Part shown: positions 1 through 7,292 of the stretch, one piece after another
Numbering within the stretch: position 1 is the stretch's first letter
Layout of the letters: every line of letters begins with the position of its first letter
Assembly: GCF_006874425.1 (NCBI RefSeq)
Contig: NZ_VIJZ01000001.1
Location: forward strand, 729,248 to 793,247
Length of the DNA stretch: 64,000 bases
Reading direction: 5' to 3'
DNA from: Paenibacillus ottowii
GTDB taxonomy: Bacteria > Bacillota > Bacilli > Paenibacillales > Paenibacillaceae
Made by a program: the position numbers and the translations under genes
Notes under the pieces: model-generated
The model's database searches: none
What the model was told of the DNA's origin: nothing
Seen by the model: only the letters and a program-made list of their open reading frames with translations

Positions 1-74
1 CTGCCCGTAAATATGGGAATGAGGCAGATGACCGGGAATATGAAATTCAGTTAACAAACCACGAAATTCTTTAA
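1..74 (+). CDS. C-terminal end of a phage tail protein (partial, probably tail tube)
   Basis: The third reading frame is open from the window edge and ends in TAA at 72-74, giving about 23 residues that finish in NHEIL. The first and second frames stop early or read as poor protein. It sits directly upstream of the tail chaperone gene, where PBSX-type phages carry the tail tube gene (XkdM-like). The identity is inferred from position only; the body of the gene is outside the window. Confidence 0.5.
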   Translation, partial: ARKYGNEADDREYEIQLTNHEIL

Positions 75-107
75 TCCAATAATCCAAATTTAAGGAGACG
101 ATAAATC

Positions 108-413
108 ATGTCAAATTTCAAACAGAAAAAGTTCACTTCTACGTCAGGTAAAGAATATTTGTTCCAATTCCCAGGTATCCGTGCCGTTGCTCAAATTTCT
201 GACCGGGTTAAAAACAAATTTGGTATTGCATCGGATGAAAAATCAGCGGATGAAGTGCTGAAGCATGTTGTAGTTGAACCAAAAATGAAAATTGAAGACT
301 TTGGTACGGATGTTAAGGAGTTTAACGAAGTTATTTTTGCCGCAATGCAGTTCATGAACGGAGTGGATGAAGATGATAAGTCAGAAGGAAGCGGAGCGAC
401 GAGCGAGGGCTAA
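108..413 (+). CDS. Phage tail assembly chaperone (XkdN-like, G component)
   Basis: This acidic protein of 101 residues begins MSNFKQKKFTSTSGKEYLF and lies between the tube and tape measure genes. That is the standard place of the tail assembly chaperone, which coats the tape measure protein during tail assembly. A good ribosome site (AAGGAGACG) precedes the ATG. Its 3' end overlaps a second ORF in another frame, as in lambda G/GT and Mu gp41/42 pairs, so a longer frameshift product is likely. The function is inferred from synteny and size; the sequence itself has no catalytic motif. Confidence 0.75.
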   Translation: MSNFKQKKFTSTSGKEYLFQFPGIRAVAQISDRVKNKFGIASDEKSADEVLKHVVVEPKMKIEDFGTDVKEFNEVIFAAMQFMNGVDEDDKSEGSGATSEG

Positions 414-558
414 TTGGCTTACTTGGAGACTTCTCCTGTCAGATATGAACATAAATTATTCGGATCTGAACGAGATGGACCATGACGATATAGCAGAGGC
501 AAATGCTGCTTTGGATATCTATTTGAAACAGCAAGAAAGAGCAGCAAATAAAAAATGA
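367..558 (+). CDS. Tail chaperone frameshift extension (T-like domain)
   Basis: This ORF of 63 codons overlaps the end of the chaperone gene in the +1 (equivalently -2) frame. Its frame is open only from 358, so any ribosome shift must occur between 358 and 411. The product is rich in Trp, Leu and acidic residues (WLTWRLLLSDMN, then NEMDHDDIAEAN), which resembles the T domain that recruits the tape measure protein. An independent start is also possible: GGAG at 360-363 is too close to the ATG at 367 but well spaced for the ATG at 373. Whether it is made by frameshift, by reinitiation or both cannot be told from sequence. Confidence 0.6.
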   Translation: MKMISQKEAERRARANWLTWRLLLSDMNINYSDLNEMDHDDIAEANAALDIYLKQQERAANKK

Positions 559-561
559 ATG

Positions 562-587
562 GAGCGCCTATTTTGGGCGCTCTTTTT
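562..587 (+). terminator. Rho-independent terminator or attenuator inside the tail operon
   Basis: GAGCGCC (562-568) pairs with GGCGCTC (576-582) and is followed by five T residues. It lies between the tail chaperone and tape measure genes, which are expected to be co-transcribed, so it may lower transcription into the tape measure gene rather than end it fully. Confidence 0.7.
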
Positions 588-603
588 GTTGTGAGGTGAA
601 TAT

Positions 604-3033
604 ATGGCTGGCGGCGTAATAGGTAACTTAATGTTTGCCGTTGGTTTCAAAGTGGCAGAAGGTCCATTGCGCCGGGCTGAGGACCAACTTAGCAGCTTAC
701 GCGGTGGGGTATTTGCTTTCGGGGCTGCCGCAACGGCGGCTATGGGGGCTTTTGCTGTGGCTTCTATTAGCGCTGCATCAAATTTTGAAAAGAATATGGC
801 TCAAGTTCAAATGGCTACTGGGCAAACGGATCAACAAATGTTGGCAACGAAAGAAATAGCCAAGAATTTGTATTCCCAAAACTTCGGGGAAAACTGGCAG
901 GACTTGAGCGGCGCTATTAGCACCACGGCGCAGATAACCGGACAGACCGGAGCGGCGCTGGAGGGTACAACCAAAAATGCAATGCTTTTGGGTAGAGCCT
1001 TTAATTTTGAGGTTGGGGAGTCTGTAAGGACCACCGATACCATGATGCGGCAATTTGGCATAACGTCAGAGCAATCCATGACATTGTTGGCGCAGGGGGC
1101 GCAAAAGGGGCTTGATAAAACGGGCGAGCTGCTTGACACAGCTAATGAGTATTCCGTTTCTTTTAAATCCTTGGGGTTCGGCGCTGATGATATGTTTGAT
1201 ACTCTGGCTGCTGGATCGCAAAACGGGGCTTTCAACCTGGACAAAGTCGGTGACGCGGTTAAAGAATTTAACATCCGGGCCAAAGACGGTAGCAAGACCA
1301 CTACACAAGCCTTTGAAATGTTGGGGCTTAATGCGGATAAGATGATGCATACATTTGCCCAGGGGGGGCCGGAGGCTAAAAAGAGTTTTCAACAGGTTAT
1401 GCAGATGATCGGTGACATTGAGGACCCGGTTCAACGTAACACCGTCGGGGTTGCTTTGATGGGTAGCCAGTTTGAAGACCTAGAGGCCAAGACGATAACT
1501 GCTATGGGGTCGGTGAAGTCGCAGTTTAACTCTGCTGCCGATACGCTCAATGATATTAATAAGGTCAGGTTTAACAGTCCCGGCGAAGCACTTCAAATGT
1601 TTGGTAGGCAAATAGAAACTGGGATCTTAATACCTGTTGGTCAAAAGCTGCTGCCGTACCTCAATCGGTTTGGACAGTGGGCGGCTGACCACAAGCCCCA
1701 AATAGAGGCGTTTGGCGCAGCTATAGGGGATAAGATAGGCAAAGCGATTGAGTGGCTTACAACCAAAGCACAAGAGCTATGGCCCACACTTCAAAGTGTT
1801 GGCAGTACAATCGCGGGTGTCGTCCAGAAAATGACGAGCTTTGAGGGGTTCGCACCGAGAATCGCAGGCATCGCAGCCGCGTTGGTAGCTTATAAAGCTG
1901 TTGTAACTACTATTTCCGTCGCTACACGAATATGGACAGCGTTCCAACTGGCATTAAACGTTGCAATGAGCCTCAACCCTATCGGGCTGGTGGTTGCTCT
2001 AATCGCTGGATTGGTTGTGGCCTTTGTGGTTGCATATAAAAAATCTGAGAAATTTAGAAATATCATTAACGGGGCATGGGCAGGAATTAAAATTGCGTTT
2101 GCTGCAACCATGAACTTTTTCACCACGACAGTTCCAAATGTTTTTAATGCCATTGTTAATTTCATTGTTCAATGGGGGCCAACCTTCTTAATTTCTTTGA
2201 CTGGACCGATTGGGTGGGCTGTAGCTGCTGTCGTTAAGTATTGGGATGAGATAAAGGCGTTCACTATATTAACCTTTATGACCATTCAAATGTGGTTGGT
2301 CACTTTATGGACAGGAATAACCGGGAGCATTAGCGGGGCTGTATCGTCCATATGGAGCCGCATAACCAACGCTTGGAACAACGTAAAGACCACTACGTCC
2401 AATATATTTAATGGCGTAAAGTCGTTCCTTTCCAATGTGTGGAATAGTATTCTGTCCACCATTTCAACAACAGTCACCAACATTTGGAACAAGATAACGG
2501 GCATCTGGAATCAAATTATCAGTTACCTTCAAGGAATCAACCTATTTGAAGTAGGTAAGAACATAATCGAAGGCATGATTAACGGGATTATGTCTATGGC
2601 CAATGCCGTAGTGGACAAGGTTAAGGGTATCGGTGACAGTATACAAAACAGTATCAAAAGCGCACTTGATATTCATTCCCCGTCTCGTGTAATGATGGAG
2701 CTTGGTTTCTTTACAGGCGAAGGCTTGGCGAGAGGGATTGAAGGAACTCAGGACCGTGTGGCTGCTGCTGCAACTGGCATGACGGACGAGATTATACCAT
2801 CCACAAATAGCCCAACAAATGCGCCAGCCCGTAAATTAGCCCCAGCTCGTGTTGGCGGAGGGGGCAGCGCAGGCGGTGCGATGAACATTAGTGTGAATAT
2901 CGACCTTCGGGCAGATGCTTCAAGCGCTACGGTTGCCGGGGATGTAGCCGCCGAGGTTCGCCGCCAAGTTCAAAAGATTCTAGAAGAAACATTCCGGCGT
3001 GAGGGATTTGTTTCACCGGAGGTGAATATGTAA
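604..3033 (+). CDS. Phage tail tape measure protein (TP901 family)
   Basis: This 809-residue protein sets tail length and is threaded through the tail tube. Residues from about 60 to 380 match the TP901-type core (SNFEKNMAQVQMATGQT, then repeated helical segments with NGAFNLDKVGDAVKEFNIR). Long hydrophobic stretches lie at about 420-490 and 505-550, as is usual for tape measures that insert in the host membrane. The C-terminal motif DIHSPSRVMMELG is typical of the family. A ribosome site (GTGAGGTGA) fixes the ATG. It is the longest tail gene apart from the fibre and overlaps the next gene by one base (TAATG). Confidence 0.95.
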   Translation: MAGGVIGNLMFAVGFKVAEGPLRRAEDQLSSLRGGVFAFGAAATAAMGAFAVASISAASNFEKNMAQVQMATGQTDQQMLATKEIAKNLYSQNFGENWQDLSGAISTTAQITGQTGAALEGTTKNAMLLGRAFNFEVGESVRTTDTMMRQFGITSEQSMTLLAQGAQKGLDKTGELLDTANEYSVSFKSLGFGADDMFDTLAAGSQNGAFNLDKVGDAVKEFNIRAKDGSKTTTQAFEMLGLNADKMMHTFAQGGPEAKKSFQQVMQMIGDIEDPVQRNTVGVALMGSQFEDLEAKTITAMGSVKSQFNSAADTLNDINKVRFNSPGEALQMFGRQIETGILIPVGQKLLPYLNRFGQWAADHKPQIEAFGAAIGDKIGKAIEWLTTKAQELWPTLQSVGSTIAGVVQKMTSFEGFAPRIAGIAAALVAYKAVVTTISVATRIWTAFQLALNVAMSLNPIGLVVALIAGLVVAFVVAYKKSEKFRNIINGAWAGIKIAFAATMNFFTTTVPNVFNAIVNFIVQWGPTFLISLTGPIGWAVAAVVKYWDEIKAFTILTFMTIQMWLVTLWTGITGSISGAVSSIWSRITNAWNNVKTTTSNIFNGVKSFLSNVWNSILSTISTTVTNIWNKITGIWNQIISYLQGINLFEVGKNIIEGMINGIMSMANAVVDKVKGIGDSIQNSIKSALDIHSPSRVMMELGFFTGEGLARGIEGTQDRVAAAATGMTDEIIPSTNSPTNAPARKLAPARVGGGGSAGGAMNISVNIDLRADASSATVAGDVAAEVRRQVQKILEETFRREGFVSPEVNM

Positions 3034-3572
3034 TGGCAATGATAGATAGTCACTACATTTGGATTGAGAAAGAGTCACCCACATTCGATGTGGAGATTAC
3101 TTCACAACCTGTTGAAAAAGGAATAGATATGGTGGACCATGTGCAGCGAAAAGCCCGGACAATGCCCCTTAGTGGGGTTATATCCGGGTCGGATGCGGCG
3201 CGGGTGCTTACATATTTAAAAAAGGCATCTGACACGGGACAGATTGTAAAATATGTAGGCCGTACAGCTTTCACGGGAATTATATCCGGTTTAGCGACTG
3301 ACCACGACTATACAATTGCTGACGGTTACGCCGTGTCGTTCACGATAACAGAGGTCTTGGTCGCGCAAAGTTCATATGTGGGCAAACTCCCGCTTCCTGT
3401 TAAAGCGCAGGCGGCGAAAATAGTAAACAGTGGTGTGAAGCAGAAGAAGGACAAGAAGAAATCAGGCAAAAAGGACAAGACCAAGAAAGGTAAAAAGGGT
3501 AAGGGCAAGGGAAAAAAGGAGAAGGAAAAAGTCCAAAAGGTTAAATTCAAGAAGGGTAGCCCGTGGGCTTAG
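3033..3572 (+). CDS. Baseplate/tail-tip protein with lysine-rich tail (XkdP/Dit-like position)
   Basis: This 179-residue protein follows the tape measure gene. Residues 1-120 form a beta-rich domain (SHYIWIEKESPTFDVEITSQ, later FTGIISGLATDHDYT) like the N-terminal domain of Dit-like or XkdP proteins that connect tube and baseplate. The last 45 or so residues are almost entirely Lys and Gly (KKDKKKSGKKDKTKKGKKGK). The usual LysM wall-binding domain of XkdP is not visible; the basic tail stands in its place. The start overlaps the stop of the tape measure gene, which suggests translational coupling. The family call is moderate. Confidence 0.7.
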   Translation: MAMIDSHYIWIEKESPTFDVEITSQPVEKGIDMVDHVQRKARTMPLSGVISGSDAARVLTYLKKASDTGQIVKYVGRTAFTGIISGLATDHDYTIADGYAVSFTITEVLVAQSSYVGKLPLPVKAQAAKIVNSGVKQKKDKKKSGKKDKTKKGKKGKGKGKKEKEKVQKVKFKKGSPWA

Positions 3573-3584
3573 GGGTGAACGCTG

Positions 3585-3917
3585 ATGGACTATGAATATA
3601 TAGAAATTGAAAAGGAAAACATTCCTTACCGTTTCGATATTGAACTGGCTGAACAAATGTACACCTTCGAGATTCACTATAATGCTGAAAACGACTATTT
3701 CACCATTGATTTAGAACTGGATGGGGAAGTGCTAGTTTACGGGGAAAAGATCGTATACGGCATACCGCTGTTCTATGATGTGCAAGACGACAGATTCCCG
3801 AAAGTACCCATCGTTCCCTATGACGAATCTGAAAACAGTACAGCCGTAACATGGGACACGCTCGGTGTGAGCGTGTTTCTTTATGTTATAGAGGAAGAGG
3901 ATGAGGACGATGCGTAA
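3585..3917 (+). CDS. Phage baseplate plug-like protein
   Basis: This acidic 110-residue protein (IEIEKENIPYRFDIELAEQM) resembles the small baseplate plug domain that closes the end of the tail tube in simple contractile phages (Pam3 gp18 type). It lies between the tail-tip protein and the hub gene, the usual site for the plug. Its end overlaps the start of the hub gene by 17 bases. The sequence is short and the call leans on gene order as well as on the YxFxIE pattern. Confidence 0.6.
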   Translation: MDYEYIEIEKENIPYRFDIELAEQMYTFEIHYNAENDYFTIDLELDGEVLVYGEKIVYGIPLFYDVQDDRFPKVPIVPYDESENSTAVTWDTLGVSVFLYVIEEEDEDDA

Positions 3918-4698
3918 TTTTGGACGTGTGATAGAGGTCTTGACCGCTGGTATGAAGTTTTCCAGCGATAAGTACAACATTGAGGGCAAAGTACCGTTTG
4001 ACAATGATACCTTGCCGAACGAATCAGAAATTAAAATCTGGAATTTGGCAGAGACAACCATAAACAATATCAAGCGCGGAAAGGTATTAATGCTTAATGC
4101 TGGATATAAGGGTGATGTGGGTCTACTGCTCCACGGCTACATATCCAACGTAGATACCGTTTGGGAGGGCGTGGACAAAATCACCACTATCCATGTACTG
4201 GACAGTGAAGACCTGGACAAACGCGAGGTAAAAGAAATTGCCTTTGCTGAAAACACACTCGCCAGCAAGATTATTAAACAGATGGCAAGCTATATTGGTC
4301 TACCTATTGCTCAATTTAATCTAAATCAGGATTACCGCTATCAGGACGGATATACCGCAAAAGGCAAAGTAACGGAAATAATCGCAAAGGTCGCTAAGGA
4401 TTGCGGGACCAGCGTTTATATAAACAAAAACAAGCTGTACGTTCGTAATCTGCGAAGCGGAGGGGATAATGTGTTTGCGGTCAATACCAAAACGGGATTG
4501 ATCGGGACCCCGGGCCGATTTGAAAAGGATGGGGCCAAGGGCTTTAACATAAAGATGCAGCTCCAGCACAGGGTAACGACGGCTAGTATGCTTAATCTGT
4601 CTTATTCCCGTTTTACCGGGAAAGCACATGTCCGCAGTGGTTCTCATACTTTCAGCCGGACAGGTGATTTTGTAACGGAAGTGGAGGCGATTTTGTGA
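3901..4698 (+). CDS. Baseplate hub protein (gpD/gp27-like, XkdQ-like)
   Basis: The 265-residue protein is the baseplate hub that carries the spike. It shows the fold pattern of the late-control gpD/XkdQ group: an N-terminal beta domain (VPFDNDTLPNESEIKIWNL), a middle part with ASKIIKQMASYIGLPI, and a C-terminal barrel part with LSYSRFTGKAHVRSG. An alternative ATG lies at 3910. The stop overlaps the GTG of the spike gene (GTGAG), so the two are probably translated together. Confidence 0.8.
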   Translation: MRTMRNFGRVIEVLTAGMKFSSDKYNIEGKVPFDNDTLPNESEIKIWNLAETTINNIKRGKVLMLNAGYKGDVGLLLHGYISNVDTVWEGVDKITTIHVLDSEDLDKREVKEIAFAENTLASKIIKQMASYIGLPIAQFNLNQDYRYQDGYTAKGKVTEIIAKVAKDCGTSVYINKNKLYVRNLRSGGDNVFAVNTKTGLIGTPGRFEKDGAKGFNIKMQLQHRVTTASMLNLSYSRFTGKAHVRSGSHTFSRTGDFVTEVEAIL

Positions 4699-5093
4699 GT
4701 AAGATTGATCCTGCCGCCGCTATGTCTGCTTTGTTGGATGGCTTTTTGTCGAAGCTGTATACAGATTTTAATGTGGCCTTCCCATGTAAGGTCGTTAAAT
4801 TCGATCCTGTGAAAATGATTGCCAGCGTACAGCCGCTTATCCGAACGGGCAGCGATCAGCCTGCTATGATTCAGGCTGTGCCGGGGCTGGGCTACCGATT
4901 AAAACCTAAAGACGGTGGCAGCGAACAAGAATATTTACCTGTATACAAGCCGGGAGACGTGGTTTATGTGGTCGTTGCAGACAGGGAAATACGTAACGGG
5001 CTTGCTGGTGCGGTGGCTGCGCCTGACACGGCAAGGCAACATGATAGCAATGACGCGGTTATAGTCGGGATATTCCCGGCTTCTTTTAGTTAG
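4695..5093 (+). CDS. Membrane-puncturing spike / Gp138-type OB-fold baseplate protein
   Basis: This 132-residue protein starts with GTG overlapping the hub stop codon. Its N-terminal part (LYTDFNVAFPCKVVKFDPVKM, then ASVQPLIR) and the YKPGDVVYVVVADRE segment match the Gp138 N-terminal OB-fold domain of membrane-piercing tail spikes. The C-terminal end is short (NDAVIVGIFPASFS), so the spike has no large beta-helix and must be small. The role in puncturing the membrane is known for the family and inferred here. Confidence 0.75.
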   Translation: MSKIDPAAAMSALLDGFLSKLYTDFNVAFPCKVVKFDPVKMIASVQPLIRTGSDQPAMIQAVPGLGYRLKPKDGGSEQEYLPVYKPGDVVYVVVADREIRNGLAGAVAAPDTARQHDSNDAVIVGIFPASFS

Positions 5094-5106
5094 GGGGTAT
5101 GAAAGC

Positions 5107-5475
5107 TTGCAATCATTCAAACTTTCCGCTGACGGAGATTTGGAGTTTGATAGCCGGGGGGACCTGGTCATGAACGAAGGTGACGAAGAACTAGCACAGT
5201 GTTGTCGAATTGCTATTGGGACCAACGCAGGGGAATGGTTTCTGAATCCTGATATCGGTCTTGCTTTTCGTTTGTTTCTCGGCAAGCTTGCCAGCGAGGA
5301 AGAAATGAGAAATGAGCTTACCCGTGCATTGTTGCAGGAAGAACGAATAGAGAGCGTGGACGATGTTACATTTTCCGTTGACCGTGCGGCCCGGCTGCTA
5401 ACAGTTACGTTCAAGGCAACCGGAACGAATGGCGAGGTAATCCAGCAGGAAGGGGTGAGTATTAATGCTGGATGA
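5107..5475 (+). CDS. Baseplate wedge protein, gp25/DUF2634 (XkdS-like)
   Basis: The 122-residue product begins with TTG after AGGGGGT. It shows the gp25-like pattern DGDLEFDSRGDLVMNEGDEE, then GEWFLNPDIGLAF, typical of DUF2634/XkdS wedge proteins that link the hub to the baseplate arms. Its 3' end overlaps the J-protein start by 11 bases, as is normal in this operon type. Confidence 0.8.
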   Translation: MQSFKLSADGDLEFDSRGDLVMNEGDEELAQCCRIAIGTNAGEWFLNPDIGLAFRLFLGKLASEEEMRNELTRALLQEERIESVDDVTFSVDRAARLLTVTFKATGTNGEVIQQEGVSINAG

Positions 5476-6652
5476 AAAGGGGTTTAAGCGTAAGAGATTC
5501 GACGATTTAATAGATGAAATGGAAGACAAGGCCAAAGAGGTATACGGCGACAAAATTAATACTTCCGCCCTCTCTCCGCTGGGTATTATCTTGCGGATTT
5601 TTGCGTGGTTTCTTGCCACGGTTTGGGGGCTTGCTGAAAAGGTATATTATAGCGCCTACGTAAACACCGCAGAGGGAAGCAGTTTAGACCGTCTCGGTCC
5701 TCATGTCGGTGTATCACGTGCTCTTTCGCAATATGCAACAGGCAACGTAACCCTTACAGGAACCCCCGGTTACACAGTGTCGGCGGGTTTTTTAGTGTCA
5801 ACAGATACAGATGTGCAGTATGAAACTACATCTGATGCCACTTTCCCAGCCTCCGGTAGTATGACGGTTCCCGTGGAGGCGATGGAGGCGGGTTTATCTG
5901 GCAATACGCCAGAGGGTACAGTAACGATCATCGTTAACCCGGTACCGGAAGTGACAGCAGTAAACAATCCCGCTGCTATTCTTGGCGGACGTGATAAGGA
6001 GACTGACCCGGAGTTCCGTGATAAGTTCAGTCTGTCGGTAGCTGGCGGCGGATCAGCGACAGGCGATGCTATACGGGGGGCGGTGCTGCGGGTAACTGGG
6101 GTACGTGCGGCGGCGGTGATTATAAACAATAAAATCACTCCTGATGCTGCTGGTCGTCCTGCAAAATCATATCAGGTGTATGCTCTTGGTGGATCAGACA
6201 CCGACATTGCCAACGCAATTTTATCTGTGGGCGCCGCGGGCATCGAGTCTTACGGTGACATATCCATGCAAGTTAAGGACCTTAGTGGGAACCTACAGCC
6301 GATTAAATTTAGTCGCGCCGTGGTTGTACCTGTTCATATAAAAATTCAGGTTTATAAAAGTACGGCCTATCCTTCTGATGGAGACGATCAGGTTAAATCC
6401 AAATTGGTCAGGTTCATTGGCGGGGCTGACTTAGACGGGACTGTATACGCTGGCTTGAGCATGGGGGAGGATGTGGTAATGATGCGCCTTGCTGCTGCTG
6501 CATATTCCATTGTTGGCGTGGAAGATGTGGTTATAGAGCTATCCACGAATGGAACAAGCTACGGGACACATAATTTAGTTGTGGACGTGCAGCAAGTGGC
6601 CCAAACAGCAGCGAATTGGATTGAGGTGACGCATCATGATTTCTCCGGTTGA
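5465..6652 (+). CDS. Baseplate J-like protein (XkdT-like)
   Basis: This 395-residue protein has the baseplate J pattern: YSAYVNTAEGSSLDRLGPHV near residue 70, GGRDKETDPEFRDKF near 175, then RGAVLRVTGVRAA near 205. It forms the wedge arms of the contractile baseplate together with the gp25-like and tail protein I neighbours. The length is usual for Gram-positive phages. It overlaps the next gene by 17 bases. Confidence 0.9.
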   Translation: MLDEKGFKRKRFDDLIDEMEDKAKEVYGDKINTSALSPLGIILRIFAWFLATVWGLAEKVYYSAYVNTAEGSSLDRLGPHVGVSRALSQYATGNVTLTGTPGYTVSAGFLVSTDTDVQYETTSDATFPASGSMTVPVEAMEAGLSGNTPEGTVTIIVNPVPEVTAVNNPAAILGGRDKETDPEFRDKFSLSVAGGGSATGDAIRGAVLRVTGVRAAAVIINNKITPDAAGRPAKSYQVYALGGSDTDIANAILSVGAAGIESYGDISMQVKDLSGNLQPIKFSRAVVVPVHIKIQVYKSTAYPSDGDDQVKSKLVRFIGGADLDGTVYAGLSMGEDVVMMRLAAAAYSIVGVEDVVIELSTNGTSYGTHNLVVDVQQVAQTAANWIEVTHHDFSG

Positions 6653-7277
6653 CCTTATTAAAAAGCTGACGGATGTGTTTACCAAAAATCCGAACAGCAA
6701 TATAGGAAAGCTTTTTACAATTGTAGCTGGCCCGATAAACGACTTAGAAACTACGTTCAAAACAATCGAAGAATGGCGAGATATCGACACTGCAAAGGGA
6801 ACTACATTGGATCTTATCGGTGGAAATGTGGGACAACTTCGAGGTGTGGCCACTGATGAAATTTACCGGATAATGATTAAAAGCAAGATAGCCCGTAACC
6901 TATCCAAGGGTGACGTTAACACGATCATCCGGGTCATTGCTCTTGCGGTTGGTGCAGATTACAGCGAAATTAAGATTCAACAGAAATTTAGTGATCCGTT
7001 AGACCCGGAACCAGCGGCATTATCCCTCATGCGCTTACCGCTTGATAAGTTGGACGAATCCGGTATTGAATTATCGCAGTTCGTGCAAATAATTCAAAAA
7101 ACCGTGGCGGCTGGCGTTAGCGTCCAAAGTATTGAACTGGCTGGAACCTTTGAGTTTGGTAGCCTGCCAGAAGAAGCAGACCCAGAGCGCGGGTGGGGCA
7201 GTTTGGACGATTCAGTCATTGGCGGCAAGCTTGGCGCGGTTTATGAGCCAGGGAAAAATACAGATTTACCTATTTAG
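6636..7277 (+). CDS. Baseplate tail protein I-like (XkdU/DUF2313-like)
   Basis: The 213-residue product contains LETTFKTIEEWRDIDTAKGT followed by LDLIGGNVGQLRG, the pattern of wedge proteins of the YmfQ/XkdU or P2 gpI type that join J protein to the tail fibres. Gene order (gp25, J, this gene, fibre) supports this. The C-terminal end has a fibre-contact type sequence (RGWGSLDDSVIGGKLG). Confidence 0.8.
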   Translation: MISPVDLIKKLTDVFTKNPNSNIGKLFTIVAGPINDLETTFKTIEEWRDIDTAKGTTLDLIGGNVGQLRGVATDEIYRIMIKSKIARNLSKGDVNTIIRVIALAVGADYSEIKIQQKFSDPLDPEPAALSLMRLPLDKLDESGIELSQFVQIIQKTVAAGVSVQSIELAGTFEFGSLPEEADPERGWGSLDDSVIGGKLGAVYEPGKNTDLPI

Positions 7278-7292
7278 GAAAGGAGTAATTTT

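Noticed and set aside
831..1434. Minus-strand ORFs inside the tape measure gene
   Set aside because: They are shadows of the well-supported rightward gene, with no ribosome site and unlikely composition.
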